From Bog-473 sp963821755 (lineage in GTDB: Bacteria > Actinomycetota > Acidimicrobiia > Acidimicrobiales > RAAP-2), in assembly GCA_963821755.1 (NCBI GenBank), contig CAWGEX010000003.1, positions 248,001 to 312,000 of the forward strand: a stretch of 64,000 nt of DNA, read 5' to 3'. How positions within the stretch are numbered: position 1 is the stretch's first letter; each line of letters opens with the position of its first letter. Made by a program: the position numbers and the translations under genes. Below the pieces are notes generated by a model. The model was not told where the DNA came from and searched no databases. It saw nothing but the letters and a program-made list of their open reading frames with translations. Shown here piece by piece: positions 17,538-26,969 of this stretch.

Positions 17538-19553
17538 GCTTCGCGGTGTCGGCCCCGGAAGTGTCGACCGCGGCGGTGGCGAACCCAGCGCGGTCGGGCG
17601 CTGCGGTCCATGCCCGCAGGGTCCGCCGGTCCGCCGCGGTGCTCGGGGGAGCCTTTGCCTTCTACCTGTTGGTGTCTATCGTGCTGTGGTGGCACGTCTG
17701 GTCGAGCCACCCGACCACGGTCACCACCTGTGGGTGCGGCGATTCAGCGCTGTTCTTGTGGTTCCTCGAGTGGCCGGCCTACGCGTTGGCCCACGGGCAC
17801 AATCCGTTCTTCTCCACTGCGCTGTTCCATCCCGGGGGCATCAACCTGCTGGCGAACACCAGCGTGCTGGCCATTGGAATTCCTTTAGCCCCGATCACCT
17901 GGCTCTTCGGGCCGGTGGCCACCTTGAACGTGGCGTTGACCCTTGGACCGGCCCTCTCGGCGCTGGCCATGTTCTGGCTGCTGCGGCGCTGGGTGCGCTG
18001 GACCCCGGCGGCACTAGCGGGTGGGCTGGTCTTCGGTTTCTCACCATTCGTGGTCCTCAACCTGGCCGGGGCACATCTGATGGCCGGAGTACTCCTCTTC
18101 TTGCCGCTTATGGTTGCTTGCCTCGACGAGCTGTTGGTGCGCCAGGAGCGATCACCCCTAAGGGTCGGCGCGGTACTGGGTTTGTTGTTGACCGCACAGT
18201 TTTTTCTAGGCACGGAGCTCCTTACCATCGTGGTGCTGTGCATGGCCGTTGGGGTCGGGCTGCTCGTGGCGTACGCTGCGATCTGTTGCCGGGGCGAGCT
18301 CGCCAAGCGAGGGGCGTCACGCCTGGAGGGGTCTGGCGGCCGCGGGTGGGGTGGCGCTGGCGCTCTTGGCTTACCCGGTCTGGTTTACTCTCGATGGTCC
18401 GGCGCATCTGTCTGGCTTGGTCTGGCCGGCGATCCACCCGGGCAGCGGGGGCATCGGTCTTCCCAATCTGTGGCACCTCAGCTTCGCCAACGCGGAATCG
18501 ATGAAGTTCTTCTCCGGGTATCAGGGTCCACCGTTGCCTCCACCCGAATACCTCGGTCTCGGGATGATCATTGTGCTCGTGGCCGGTGTCGTCGCTTGGC
18601 GTCGCGATCGCCGGCTGTGGTTCTTCGGTGTTCTCGGGGTGATCACCCTCCTGGCGTCTCTGGGAGTCAAGAGTTACTGGACACCGTGGCGACTCTTGAC
18701 CCACGTTCCGCTGGTACAAAACGTCATTCCGTCACGCCTTGTTGCCATCAGCTCGTTGTGCGTGGCCATCATGCTGGCCATTGTCATCGACCGAGCCCAT
18801 CGCTCCGTGAGGAGCTGGGCCAAAGGTCTCGGCTCGACGGCGATCCAGCACAGGCAGGTTCTGACCGGAAGGTTGGCCGGGGCGGTCGCCGGATTCACTG
18901 CCCTCGTCCTGGTCGCAGTGGCCCTGGTGCCGATCGGTTCGGCCTTGGCCAGTAACACCCCCCTCACCACCCGGGCGGTGACGCTGCCGGGGTGGTTCTC
19001 TGATATCGCCCCGCACCTTCCTCCGGGCCAGGTGTTGCTGACCTACCCCCCGCCCGGCATCGGTTCGTCGACGCTGGCTTGGCAAGCCGTCGATTCGCTT
19101 CATTTCGCGATGGCCATGGGCGTTGGGCCCGAGAGTATTCTCCAACGCGCCGGCAAAGAACGGGCAGGCCAGTCGGTGATCAACGCGGCCGCCTTTTCGT
19201 TCGACGGGCCGCCGAAGGCGACGGCTGCGAACATCGATGCCGTGCGCCAGGCGCTTACCGGCTGGGGTGTGACGACGGTTGCCGTCGGCGATCCCAAGAC
19301 CCTGGTGCCACCATTTGGTCAGTTCGACAACACGGCCTGGACCATTGCCCTGTTCACCATCGTCCTCCACCGTTTGCCGCAGTTCAGCGGGGACACCTGG
19401 GTCTGGCGTGACGTCACCACCTCATTGCTCGGCAGCCACTATGCGATATCGGCATCGGCGTTTGCCGGTTGCACCGGTACCCAGATCTACCAGAACCCGT
19501 CTCGTTTGGCCGTTCCGAGTTGCGTGCTGTCTGCCGCCCAGCTGTCATCGTGA
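17534..19553 (+). CDS. Tandem GT-C-like membrane protein, copy B (one frameshift)
   Basis: Second paralogue, about 672 residues corrected. GTG 17534 overlaps the copy A stop as GTGA. The same CGCGDSALFLWFLEWPAYAL block and helices are present. The frame breaks in the G run 18311-18314; removing one G rejoins CCRGELAK to HAWRGLAAAGGVALALLAYP as in the other copies. The C-terminal region has GQVLLTYPPPGIGSSTLAWQ and the paired-cysteine end AFAGCTGTQIYQNPS. Likely co-translated with A and C. Confidence 0.75.
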
Positions 19554-21518
19554 GTCACTCCGGCCAAATCTCGGTCCGCGATCGCAGCCGGCGGCGAACG
19601 GCCGCTGTTTTGGGGGAAGCCTTTGCCTTCTACCTGCTGGTGTCGATCGTGCTGTGGTGGCACGTCTGGTCGAGCCACCCGACGACTGTCACCATCTGCG
19701 GGTGTGACGACCCCTCTTACTTTTTGTGGTTCCTCGAGTGGCCGGCTTACACGTTGGCGCACGGGCACAACCCCTTCTTCTCCACGGCCCTGTTCCATCC
19801 CGGTGGCATCAACCTGCTGGCGAACACCAGCGTGCTGGCCATCGGCATCCCCTTGGCTCCCGTCACCTGGCTCTTCGGGCCTGTCGCGACCTTGAACGTG
19901 GCCTCGACACTCGGACCGGCCCTCTCCGCCCTCACTATGTTCTGGCTGCTGCGCCGCTGGGTGCGCTGGACCCCGGCGGCCCTGGTGGGCGGCCTAGTCT
20001 TCGGTTTCTCGCCGTTCGTGGTGGTCAATCTGGCCCTGGCCCACCTCAACATCGGGATCCTTCTCGTCTTTCCGCTCATCGTCGCGTGTCTCGACGAGCT
20101 GTTGGTGCGCCAGGAGCGATCGCCCCTCAAGGTCGGCGCGGTGTTGGGCCTGTTGCTGACCGCACAGTTCTTCTTGGGCACTGAGATACTGACCCTGGCG
20201 GTTCTGTCCATGGCCGCCGGCATCACGTTGCTTGCGGCGTATGCCGTCTTCCGCAGACGGGGCGAGCTCGCCGCACACGCACCCCACGCTGCGCGTGGTC
20301 TGGCGGTTGCCGCCGGGATGGCTTCGGTACTCCTGGCCTTCCCGCTGTGGTTCGCACTCCAAGGTCCGGCGCATTTTTCGGGGCTGGTCTGGCCGTCCAT
20401 CAGCCCCGGCAGTGTGGCGATCACGCTCGGGAACCTGTGGCACCCCAATTACATGAGCCAGCAGTTGCTGAAATTGGTCGGCGGATATCAGGGCCCGGCG
20501 CTCCCCCAAGGCGAGTACCTCGGCCTCGGGGTGATTGTCGTCGTTGTGGTCGGTGTGGTCGCTTGGCGTCGCGATCGTCGCCTGTGGTTCTTCGGGGCCC
20601 TCGGGGCGATCGCCCTAGTGGCGTCTCTCGGCGTCCAGAAATATTGGACGCCTTGGCGACTTATGACACACCTTCCGCTGGTCCAGAATCTCATTTCCGA
20701 ACGCTTTGCTGTCCTCACGTCGTTGTGTGTGGCCACCATGCTGGCCATCGTCATCGACCGGACCTATGGCTCAGTGAAGGCCTGGGCCATAGGACTCGGA
20801 CGGACGTCGACCCGACATGGCCGGGTTCGGACCGCCGCGCTCTCCGGAGTGCTCGCTGGAGGCATCGGCCTCGTTGTGGCCGCCGCGGCCGTGGTTCCCA
20901 TGGGCCAGGCCGTGGCGAGCAACGTCCCGCTCACCACCCGGACTGTGGCGCTTCCCGTTTGGTTCTCACAGGTTGCACCGCACCTCCCCCCGGGCCAGGT
21001 AGTCCTCACTGTCCCTCCGCCAGGCATCGGAGCCTCGACGTTGGCATGGCAGGCGGTCGATTCCCTTCAATTTGCCATGGCCACTGGCGCCGGGCCGGGG
21101 AGCATCCTCTCGCGGGCCGGCAAGGAGCGAGCTGGCCAGGCGGTGATAAGTGCCGGATCCTTTTCGCTTGATGGTCCACCGAAGCCGACGGTTGCGAATG
21201 TCGATGCCGTACGGCAGGCACTTACCGGTTGGGGAGTGACGCTTATTGCCGTTCCTGAACCAAATTCGCTGGTCCCACCCTTCGATCACCTCGACAACGC
21301 CGCCTGGGCCCTCGGCCTGTTCACTCTTGTCCTGCACCGCGCCCCGCGGTTTCGTGGGGACACCTGGGTCTGGACCGACGTGACCACCCTCGGGCGCGGG
21401 CACCACTACGCGATATCGGACGGCGGCGTTTGCGGCCTGCACCACCCCGCAGATCTACCTGAGCCCGTCCCACCTGGCCGTGCCCAACTGCGTGCTCAGG
21501 TCTTCGAGCCCGACCTGA
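19550..21518 (+). CDS. Tandem GT-C-like membrane protein, copy C (one frameshift near end)
   Basis: Third paralogue, about 655 residues corrected. GTG 19550 overlaps the copy B stop. It differs from A and B in the first loop (CGCDDPSYFLWFLEWPAY) and in LALAHLNIGILLVFPLIV, so its acceptor or donor may differ. An extra G at 21418-21419 shifts the frame; correcting it gives TAAFAACTTPQIYLSPSHL, homologous to the ends of A and B, with a stop at 21516-21518. Its 3' end overlaps the end of the opposing YfhO-type gene by 23 bp. Confidence 0.75.
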
Positions 21519-24146
21519 CCGTCACCGGCGGGAGGGTCCGGGACGACGGCTGCGATGAGACTTCGGGGGATGACGCGGCCGGAGTGAGATCCGGCAATGG
21601 GTTCGATCGACCGCGTCGGGCGTGGCGACCCGCACGAGGCCGACGCCGGAGAAGGACGACCACCACTGCGATGGCCACGACCAGGGCCGCACCCAGGCTG
21701 ATCATCCAACCGAGGCGGAAGCTGGCCGGATCGTAGGTGAACACGATGCGGTCGTGCCGGCCGGGACGGCCACACCCCGCAGGGCGTAGTCGACGGGGTC
21801 GATCTGGGCCGGGCGTCCGTTGACGGTTACCTTCCACCCCGGGTAGTAGGTGTCGGAGAGCACGAGCTCCGCGGGCCGACGTGCCCGCGCCGTGATGGAC
21901 ACCTGCTCGGTTCCGTAGTGGGTGATGTGAGCGGTGCCGGGGTGGTGCCGGGTGGTGCCCCCGGTCTGGTGCTCGGCCAGGCCCGGCAGCCGGTGCACGG
22001 TGAGGACGGACCGTCGCGGATCGAAGCCGGGAGCAACGACCCGGGTGAACGCCTGCCCGGCGTTCTTCACCACGTCCTGTCCGGCAACGAGCCAGGTTCG
22101 GGGCAAGACCGCATCGTTGGCGTAGATCCTGGCGTCGTAACCGTTGTAGACCAGGTGCAGACCCGTGATGTGAAGCGGTGGCGTTCGGGTGTCGGCGAGG
22201 ACGTCGCGGACGCCGTACAGCGAGAGCACCCGCAGGGCATCGGGGCTGAGACCGTTGGTGCCGATGGAGAGCGGGACCACGGGGGTATCGAGGGGGAGCA
22301 GGTCTGTCGCCGGCGCCACATAGCTCGACCACAGCTTCCCGAACTGGCTGACCACGGGCAGGTCGTAGCCGCGCAGGTCGTACAGGCCGTACCGGAGGTT
22401 CACGTCGGGGGGGAGCGGATTGTAGCCGCCGTACGGCGTCACCGCCACGTAGCGCGCCGGCACCTGTTGCTGAAGGTACCGAATCGCCGGAGTGACCGGC
22501 TGCACCGCATGGGACCGGGGGATGGCGGGGTTGTAGCCCATTCCGGCCTGAAAGAGATCCGCCACTACCAAGGCGATGGCCAGGGCCGCGAACAGGCCGG
22601 GCTTCAACTTGCCCCCGAATCTGAGGATGAGCAGCACGACCGCCAACCCGGCGAAGGTGAGCCAGACGATGAGCGCGGCCAAGCGGGTGATGGCGACGGC
22701 GTGTGGGTCAGTGGTCAAGGCGGTACTGGCGGCAAACCAGGGCACGTCCAAGGCCTGGCGGAGAAAGTGGATGGACGTGGCGTGGGTGGACTGCACGATC
22801 ACGAACGGCAGGGCAAGGAGGCCGATCGCAATGCACACGCCGACCACGGCCCGGCGGCCGCGGAGTCGGCCGCGCACCATGTCATCGAGTCCCCAGCCGG
22901 CCAGCAGCGCGAGGCACAGGAGGTAGATGATCGTGAGGCGGCTGAGGTAGGTCTCGGCCAGACCCGGAATGTGCCCAGCCAGGTAGAAGAACGGTTGGAT
23001 CCCGAGCGCCACGGCCACAGTCAGCGCCGCGACCACGGCGGCCACCACTCGTTCGATCCGCGGTCGGATCATGGCGATGAAGGCCAGCATGAGCGGGAGT
23101 GCTCCGGCGTAGAAGGCCGTGACGATCTTGAAGGTCCCGGGATAGTACGAAGGCAGGAAGGCGGCGAAGAAATCGTTGGACGCCACATGGACCTGGCTGC
23201 GGGGGCGGACGTTCAGGTCCGAGGAGTGCCGGAGGAGCTCGATAAACGGGATGAGGGTGACCGCCGCCAGCGCGGTCCCGACGACGAGGGCGAGCACGAG
23301 GGCGACCACGGGTCGTCGCGTCGTTCTGAACAACGTCCCGCGTCGGGAGTGACCCCGTCGCATCGCCGTGACGATCTCCTTGCCGTGCCTCTGCACCATG
23401 CGAGCGATGAAGTAGCCGAGGATGGCGAACACCACGTACACGCTCGTCTCGGGATGTCCACCGAAGAACTGCAGGGCGACCAGTGCAGCCAACGCGCTGG
23501 CCGAAAGGACCCCGGGACGACGAATGAGCCGCTCGGTGGCGAGCAATACCCATGGAATCAGGGGAAAGACACTGGTCAACGGCCACGGGATCCAATCCAC
23601 CATGAACAGTCCGAAGCCGAACACCACCCCGCACAGAAATGCTCCCGCCGTCCCCATCTTCATGACACGTCCGAGGAAGTAGGCGCCCATGGCGGCGACG
23701 ACGATCTTGAGCAGCGCGATCACACCCCATGACCACCAGAAGGGCAGGATGTAGGCGGGAAGGGTGAAGGGAGAGAAGATCTGCGACTGCATGTCGGCGA
23801 GATAGGGCGTGCCGCCCATGATGTAGGGGTCCCACAGCGGAATGTGGGGGAGTTGCGACGACGTGTACTGGAAGAACGGCACGAAGAGCGTGACGCCGTC
23901 GACCAGCTGTCCGTTGGACCCGACGAGTACGGGATTCGCTCCGCTCGTCGGCAGACCGGGGGGTATCGCCGTGTTCCACGGTGCGGTGTTCCACAGGTAG
24001 TCGGCTGCCGACACGGTGTGACCCGGAAGGAGGCCGGGCCAGAAGAAAATCACGGCCAGCCCGACGTACGAACAGAGAACGAGAAGAGAGGGTTTGGCCA
24101 GGGCCCGTTGCAGCGGAGACGGCCGATTGCTCACTGCCATCCCCAT
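21496..24146 (-). CDS. YfhO-family membrane protein (one frameshift near C-terminus)
   Basis: YfhO proteins are large polytopic GT-C-like membrane proteins; characterised relatives add sugars to teichoic acids or glycolipids. Seen here: an N-terminal helix LLVLCSYVGLAVIFFWPGLL, PLWDPYIMGGTPYLADMQSQ, PFTLPAYILPFWWSWG, FGGHPETSVYVVFAILGYF, many helices, and the C-terminal external domain ending DTYYPGWKVTVNGRP, a YfhO hallmark. A missing base near 21756 throws the frame off after VAVPAG; restoring it gives HDRIVFTYDPASFRLG and a final helix, about 883 residues, ending at 21496. Start is ATG 24146 or 24140. Only the last 130 residues are affected. Confidence 0.82.
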
Positions 24147-24180
24147 AAGCCAGCAGAAGCTACCAGCAAGACTCCTGCGA

Positions 24181-24186
24181 TAAAGT
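24181..24186 (+). promoter_or_regulatory. -10 box TAAAGT for the methyltransferase gene
   Basis: TAnnnT hexamer 9 nt before ATG 24196, with no ribosome binding site between; predicts a leaderless or near-leaderless mRNA. Confidence 0.5.
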
Positions 24187-24195
24187 CACCCTGAC

Positions 24196-24927
24196 ATGGA
24201 GGAAGAGGCCTACCGCGAAATGTACGTCCAAGAGGACGTCCATTGGTGGTTTCGGGGTCGGCGGGATGTGATCTGGGCCCTCCTGCACCGCACCCAACTG
24301 CCGGCGAAGGTTCGATTGCTCGATGCCGGGTGCGGCACTGGTCGCAACCTCGTCGAGTTCGGCTCCCTCGGTTCCGCCGCCGGCGTGGACCCGTCCGCCG
24401 ACGCCGTGGCGTTCTGCCACGACCGCGGACTGGACGACGTACGCCAAGCGGGCATCGAGGCACTGCCGTTCGGGCCTGACGAGTTTGAGCTCGTGTTGGC
24501 GCTCGACGTGCTCGAGCACGTCGAGGACGACCTCGGGGCGTTGGTCGAGCTCCGCCGGGTCGCTTCGTCTGAGGGCCTGCTGCTCATCACCGTGCCGGCG
24601 TACCAGTGGCTGTGGACGGAGCACGACGTGCAACTCCATCACGTGCGTCGTTACACCTTGCCGACCTTGCGCGGCCGAGTGCGCGACGCCGGGTGGGATC
24701 TCGTGCACGCCACCTACTTCAACTCCCTCGCCCTGCCCCTGGTCGCCGCCGCCCGTGTGGCCGAACGGAAGTCATCACGAACAGGGCGCACCGACTTGGA
24801 CCGCACCCCGGCCGCGCTCAACGGGGTGCTGGAACTCCCCATGAAGTTCGAGGCCTGGATGATCCGGCACGGTGCGCACCTGCCCGCCGGCGTGTCGATA
24901 GGGATGCTCTGCCGAAATCCATCCTGA
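24196..24927 (+). CDS. Class I SAM-dependent methyltransferase
   Basis: Soluble protein of 243 residues that transfers a methyl group from S-adenosylmethionine. Motif I is LLDAGCGTGRN (about 41-51), with the acidic VDPSAD after it and ALDVLEHVEDD as motif post-II. The N-terminal MEEEAYREMYVQEDVHWWFR is common in methyltransferases found in glycan and lipid clusters. The substrate is unknown; a surface sugar or polyprenyl compound is plausible from location. It is the first of two rightward genes closing the island. Confidence 0.9.
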   Translation: MEEEAYREMYVQEDVHWWFRGRRDVIWALLHRTQLPAKVRLLDAGCGTGRNLVEFGSLGSAAGVDPSADAVAFCHDRGLDDVRQAGIEALPFGPDEFELVLALDVLEHVEDDLGALVELRRVASSEGLLLITVPAYQWLWTEHDVQLHHVRRYTLPTLRGRVRDAGWDLVHATYFNSLALPLVAAARVAERKSSRTGRTDLDRTPAALNGVLELPMKFEAWMIRHGAHLPAGVSIGMLCRNPS

Positions 24928-25026
24928 CATCAGGCACGGCGCTCACCGTGTCGTCGAGGGGGCGCTCCGCCGGGCCGAAGCCATCGGGTTGGAGCGGATT
25001 GGAGCCCTGGGAAGGCTCCACTCATG

Positions 25027-25032
25027 TAGTTT
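25027..25032 (+). promoter_or_regulatory. -10 box TAGTTT for the GT2 gene
   Basis: TAnnnT hexamer 6 nt before GTG 25039, no Shine-Dalgarno; predicted leaderless start. Confidence 0.5.
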
Positions 25033-25038
25033 GGCCGA

Positions 25039-25800
25039 GTGCCGAGGCCACAGTCCCTGTCAATCGTCATCCCAGTTCTCAATGAGGAGAAGGAGATCGC
25101 CCGCATTCTGACGGCTGCCACGGCACTCCTCGAGGAGCGAGGCGGCGAGTGGGAGATCATCGTTGTCGACAACGCCAGCACCGACCAGACCGCGGCGCGT
25201 GCAGAGCCGTTCGTCGATGGCGAGCGGGTGCGTCTCCTGCACAACGGGGCCAATCGAGGCAAGGGATTTTCCATTCGACGCGGCATGCTCGAGGCGCGAT
25301 GTGACCTGCGCCTCATGTGCGACGCCGACAGCATGGCATCGCTGCCCTCGCTGTCGCACATGGTAGAGGCCGCCCAAAGGGTCGATGTCGTGGTGGGCTC
25401 GCGTTGGAGCAAGGGAGCACGAGTCTCACGTCAACAGTCTCTTCGGCGACGTTTCGTGGGGCTGGGCTTTATTGCCTTGACCCACCTCATGATCGGCCGC
25501 CTTCCTCGGGATGTCTTCTGCGGGTTCAAGCTCTGGCGGGGGGAGGCCGCCGAAGCCGTGTTCGGGCGCGTGAAGCTGGATGGTTGGGTCTTCGATGCCG
25601 AGGCGCTGGCCATGGCCAGCCGATTGGGGTACACGATTGAAGAGACCGGTATCGAATGGGAGAACAGGCCCGATTCCCGTCTCTCCATTCGCGCCGTCCT
25701 GCTGCCTGTTGTGGGCGAGTTGATGGAAGCTCGACGAAACGTACGGCGGACACCCAAGGTCCACCAACTGGCGGTCGAGAAAGTGCACGCGAGCACCTAG
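25039..25800 (+). CDS. GT2 family glycosyltransferase (dolichyl-phosphate sugar synthase-like)
   Basis: 253 residues, GT-A fold. SIVIPVLNEEKEI opens the nucleotide-sugar site, VVDNASTD follows, and the metal-binding DxD equivalent is CDADS (residues 94-98). GSRWSKGARV and RDVFCGFKLWRGEAA are typical of polyprenyl-phosphate glucose or mannose synthases. It has no C-terminal membrane anchor. Such enzymes supply lipid-phosphate sugars to GT-C transferases, which fits the many GT-C-like proteins of this island. The exact sugar is unknown. Confidence 0.9.
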   Translation: MPRPQSLSIVIPVLNEEKEIARILTAATALLEERGGEWEIIVVDNASTDQTAARAEPFVDGERVRLLHNGANRGKGFSIRRGMLEARCDLRLMCDADSMASLPSLSHMVEAAQRVDVVVGSRWSKGARVSRQQSLRRRFVGLGFIALTHLMIGRLPRDVFCGFKLWRGEAAEAVFGRVKLDGWVFDAEALAMASRLGYTIEETGIEWENRPDSRLSIRAVLLPVVGELMEARRNVRRTPKVHQLAVEKVHAST

Positions 25801-25995
25801 TTCTGATCGTTGCAGGGCGCGCCGGGCTCTGGACTTGGGACCCGTTTGGGCGGGTGGTCGTCGCGAGGCGGTGAAGGTGGAGGAGACCACCCGTGTTCGA
25901 CGGTGCCATGACCCGCCGGGCTTCTTGGCCAGTGAAGGTGACCCTCAACGCTCCGGGTCAGCCCATCTGCACCGGAACCGAGGCCTGGCTGTAGG

Positions 25996-26014
25996 GCGAG
26001 CCAGGTCGGCTCGC
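25996..26014. promoter_or_regulatory. Inverted repeat upstream of divIVA
   Basis: GCGAGCC (25996-26002) and GGCTCGC (26008-26014) are perfect 7-bp arms around 5 nt, ending 44 bp before the divIVA -10 box, in an otherwise featureless 270-bp gap. It could be an operator or a weak transcript end for the GT2 gene. Confidence 0.4.
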
Positions 26015-26058
26015 ACATGTCAATGGCCGTTTCACAATGTTGGCGAAGTCGGGGTGGG

Positions 26059-26064
26059 TAGACT
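26059..26064 (+). promoter_or_regulatory. -10 box TAGACT for divIVA
   Basis: TAnnnT hexamer 8 nt before ATG 26073. The absence of a ribosome binding site supports a leaderless start here rather than at the upstream ATG 26037. Confidence 0.55.
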
Positions 26065-26072
26065 CGGCGCCC

Positions 26073-26795
26073 ATGGACAATTCGCAATCGGCCTCATCCA
26101 CACTCGACACGCTGCGCACGGTCGAGTTTCGCCTCGGGCTCAAGGGCTACAACGTTGACGAGGTCGATGAGTACCTCGACAAGGCCGCCCAGGAGGCCGA
26201 GGCGCTCCAGGAGCACGTTCGCCAGTTGAACGAGCGACTGCGACAGGCCAGCGACCGGATTGGGCAGCTCGAGTCGGAGCGGAGGGCAGAGCCGGCCGAG
26301 ACCCAAGCTGTGCCGGTGGCAACCGCCGAACGAGAGCCGGCCGAGCCTGGTCTGTCCGACGAGACGCTGCAGCGGACGCTCTTGTTGGCGCAGAGGTTTG
26401 TCGATCAGACCAAGCGCGAGAGCGAGGCCGAGGCGGCGGCCATCGTGGCTCGGGCGGAGCAGAAGGCCAGTGAGCTCCAAACAGAGGCCCAGCAGAACCT
26501 CCGCGAGGACGTGGCTCGCTTGGAGGCCAGCCGGACCCAACTGGCGGCCGATGTCGAGAGCATGGCCCGACACCTCGAGTCGGAGCGGAACCGGCTCCGC
26601 GGGGCGCTTTCGGAGATCCTCAAGTGGGTCGATGAGAATGTGCAACCGGCGAATTCACTCATGGGCGTCCGACCGAAGGCGAGCCCCGACAGCGGCAGCA
26701 GTGGCGGGGCCGGCGGGAGCGGGGCGGCGACGGGGGTGGGGTCGAGCAGCCCGCACCGGTATCGGCTGAAGCGGACGAAGGCGCCCCTACACTGA
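26073..26795 (+). CDS. divIVA: DivIVA/Wag31-family polar growth protein
   Basis: Coiled-coil scaffold that recognises curved membrane and organises polar growth or septation. The N-terminal DivIVA domain reads LDTLRTVEFRLGLKGYNVDE followed by VDEYLDKAA. Two long coiled coils follow (residues about 35-75 and 115-185, rich in E, Q, R and A), then a Gly/Ser-rich tail with basic end RYRLKRTKAPLH. Start at ATG 26073 is set by the domain and the -10 box. In related genomes divIVA follows yggT; here the glycan island lies between. Confidence 0.93.
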   Translation: MDNSQSASSTLDTLRTVEFRLGLKGYNVDEVDEYLDKAAQEAEALQEHVRQLNERLRQASDRIGQLESERRAEPAETQAVPVATAEREPAEPGLSDETLQRTLLLAQRFVDQTKRESEAEAAAIVARAEQKASELQTEAQQNLREDVARLEASRTQLAADVESMARHLESERNRLRGALSEILKWVDENVQPANSLMGVRPKASPDSGSSGGAGGSGAATGVGSSSPHRYRLKRTKAPLH

Positions 26796-26872
26796 GCCTG
26801 CAAAATACGACAGGCAGTGGCACTCCTGGAGCAACGCACCCGCTCTAAGTCCTTGGGGTAGCGCCTAGGGTA

Positions 26873-26902
26873 TTGCCCCTGCTTGGTGCCGTCCGCTATC
26901 GT
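26873..26902 (+). promoter_or_regulatory. Candidate promoter for the TraR/DksA-type gene
   Basis: TTGCCC (26873-26878) and TATCGT (26897-26902) are spaced by 18 bp in the 174-bp gap after divIVA. A leader of about 60 nt with a strong ribosome binding site follows. Confidence 0.4.
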
Positions 26903-26969
26903 CACCCGCTCTCTCGACGCGGTTGTCGTCGGGAAGCCGGCCATAGCAATGGCCGCGAAGGAGGAGACG

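Larger units (their letters stand above)
15470..21518 (+). repeat. Three tandem ~2-kb paralogous genes
   Basis: Direct repeats at 15470-17537, 17534-19553 and 19550-21518, each a full gene starting where the previous one stops (GTGA overlaps). The first halves are nearly identical over long stretches, while the second halves and the external domains diverge. This points to serial duplication, perhaps with gene conversion. Confidence 0.9.

Noticed and set aside
17096..18314. Phase variation by homopolymer slippage in the tandem paralogues
   Set aside because: The runs are only four bases long, too short for high-rate slippage; sequencing error or simple mutation is more likely.
15470..18955. 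A single open frame of 1161 codons across copies A and B of the tandem array
   Set aside because: The middle and end (after 17100 and after 18314) read as low-complexity Arg/Gly/Ser sequence; the copies are separate genes joined by frameshifts.
3632..26058. Prophage or transposon as the source of the island
   Set aside because: No integrase, transposase, phage structural gene or flanking repeat was seen.
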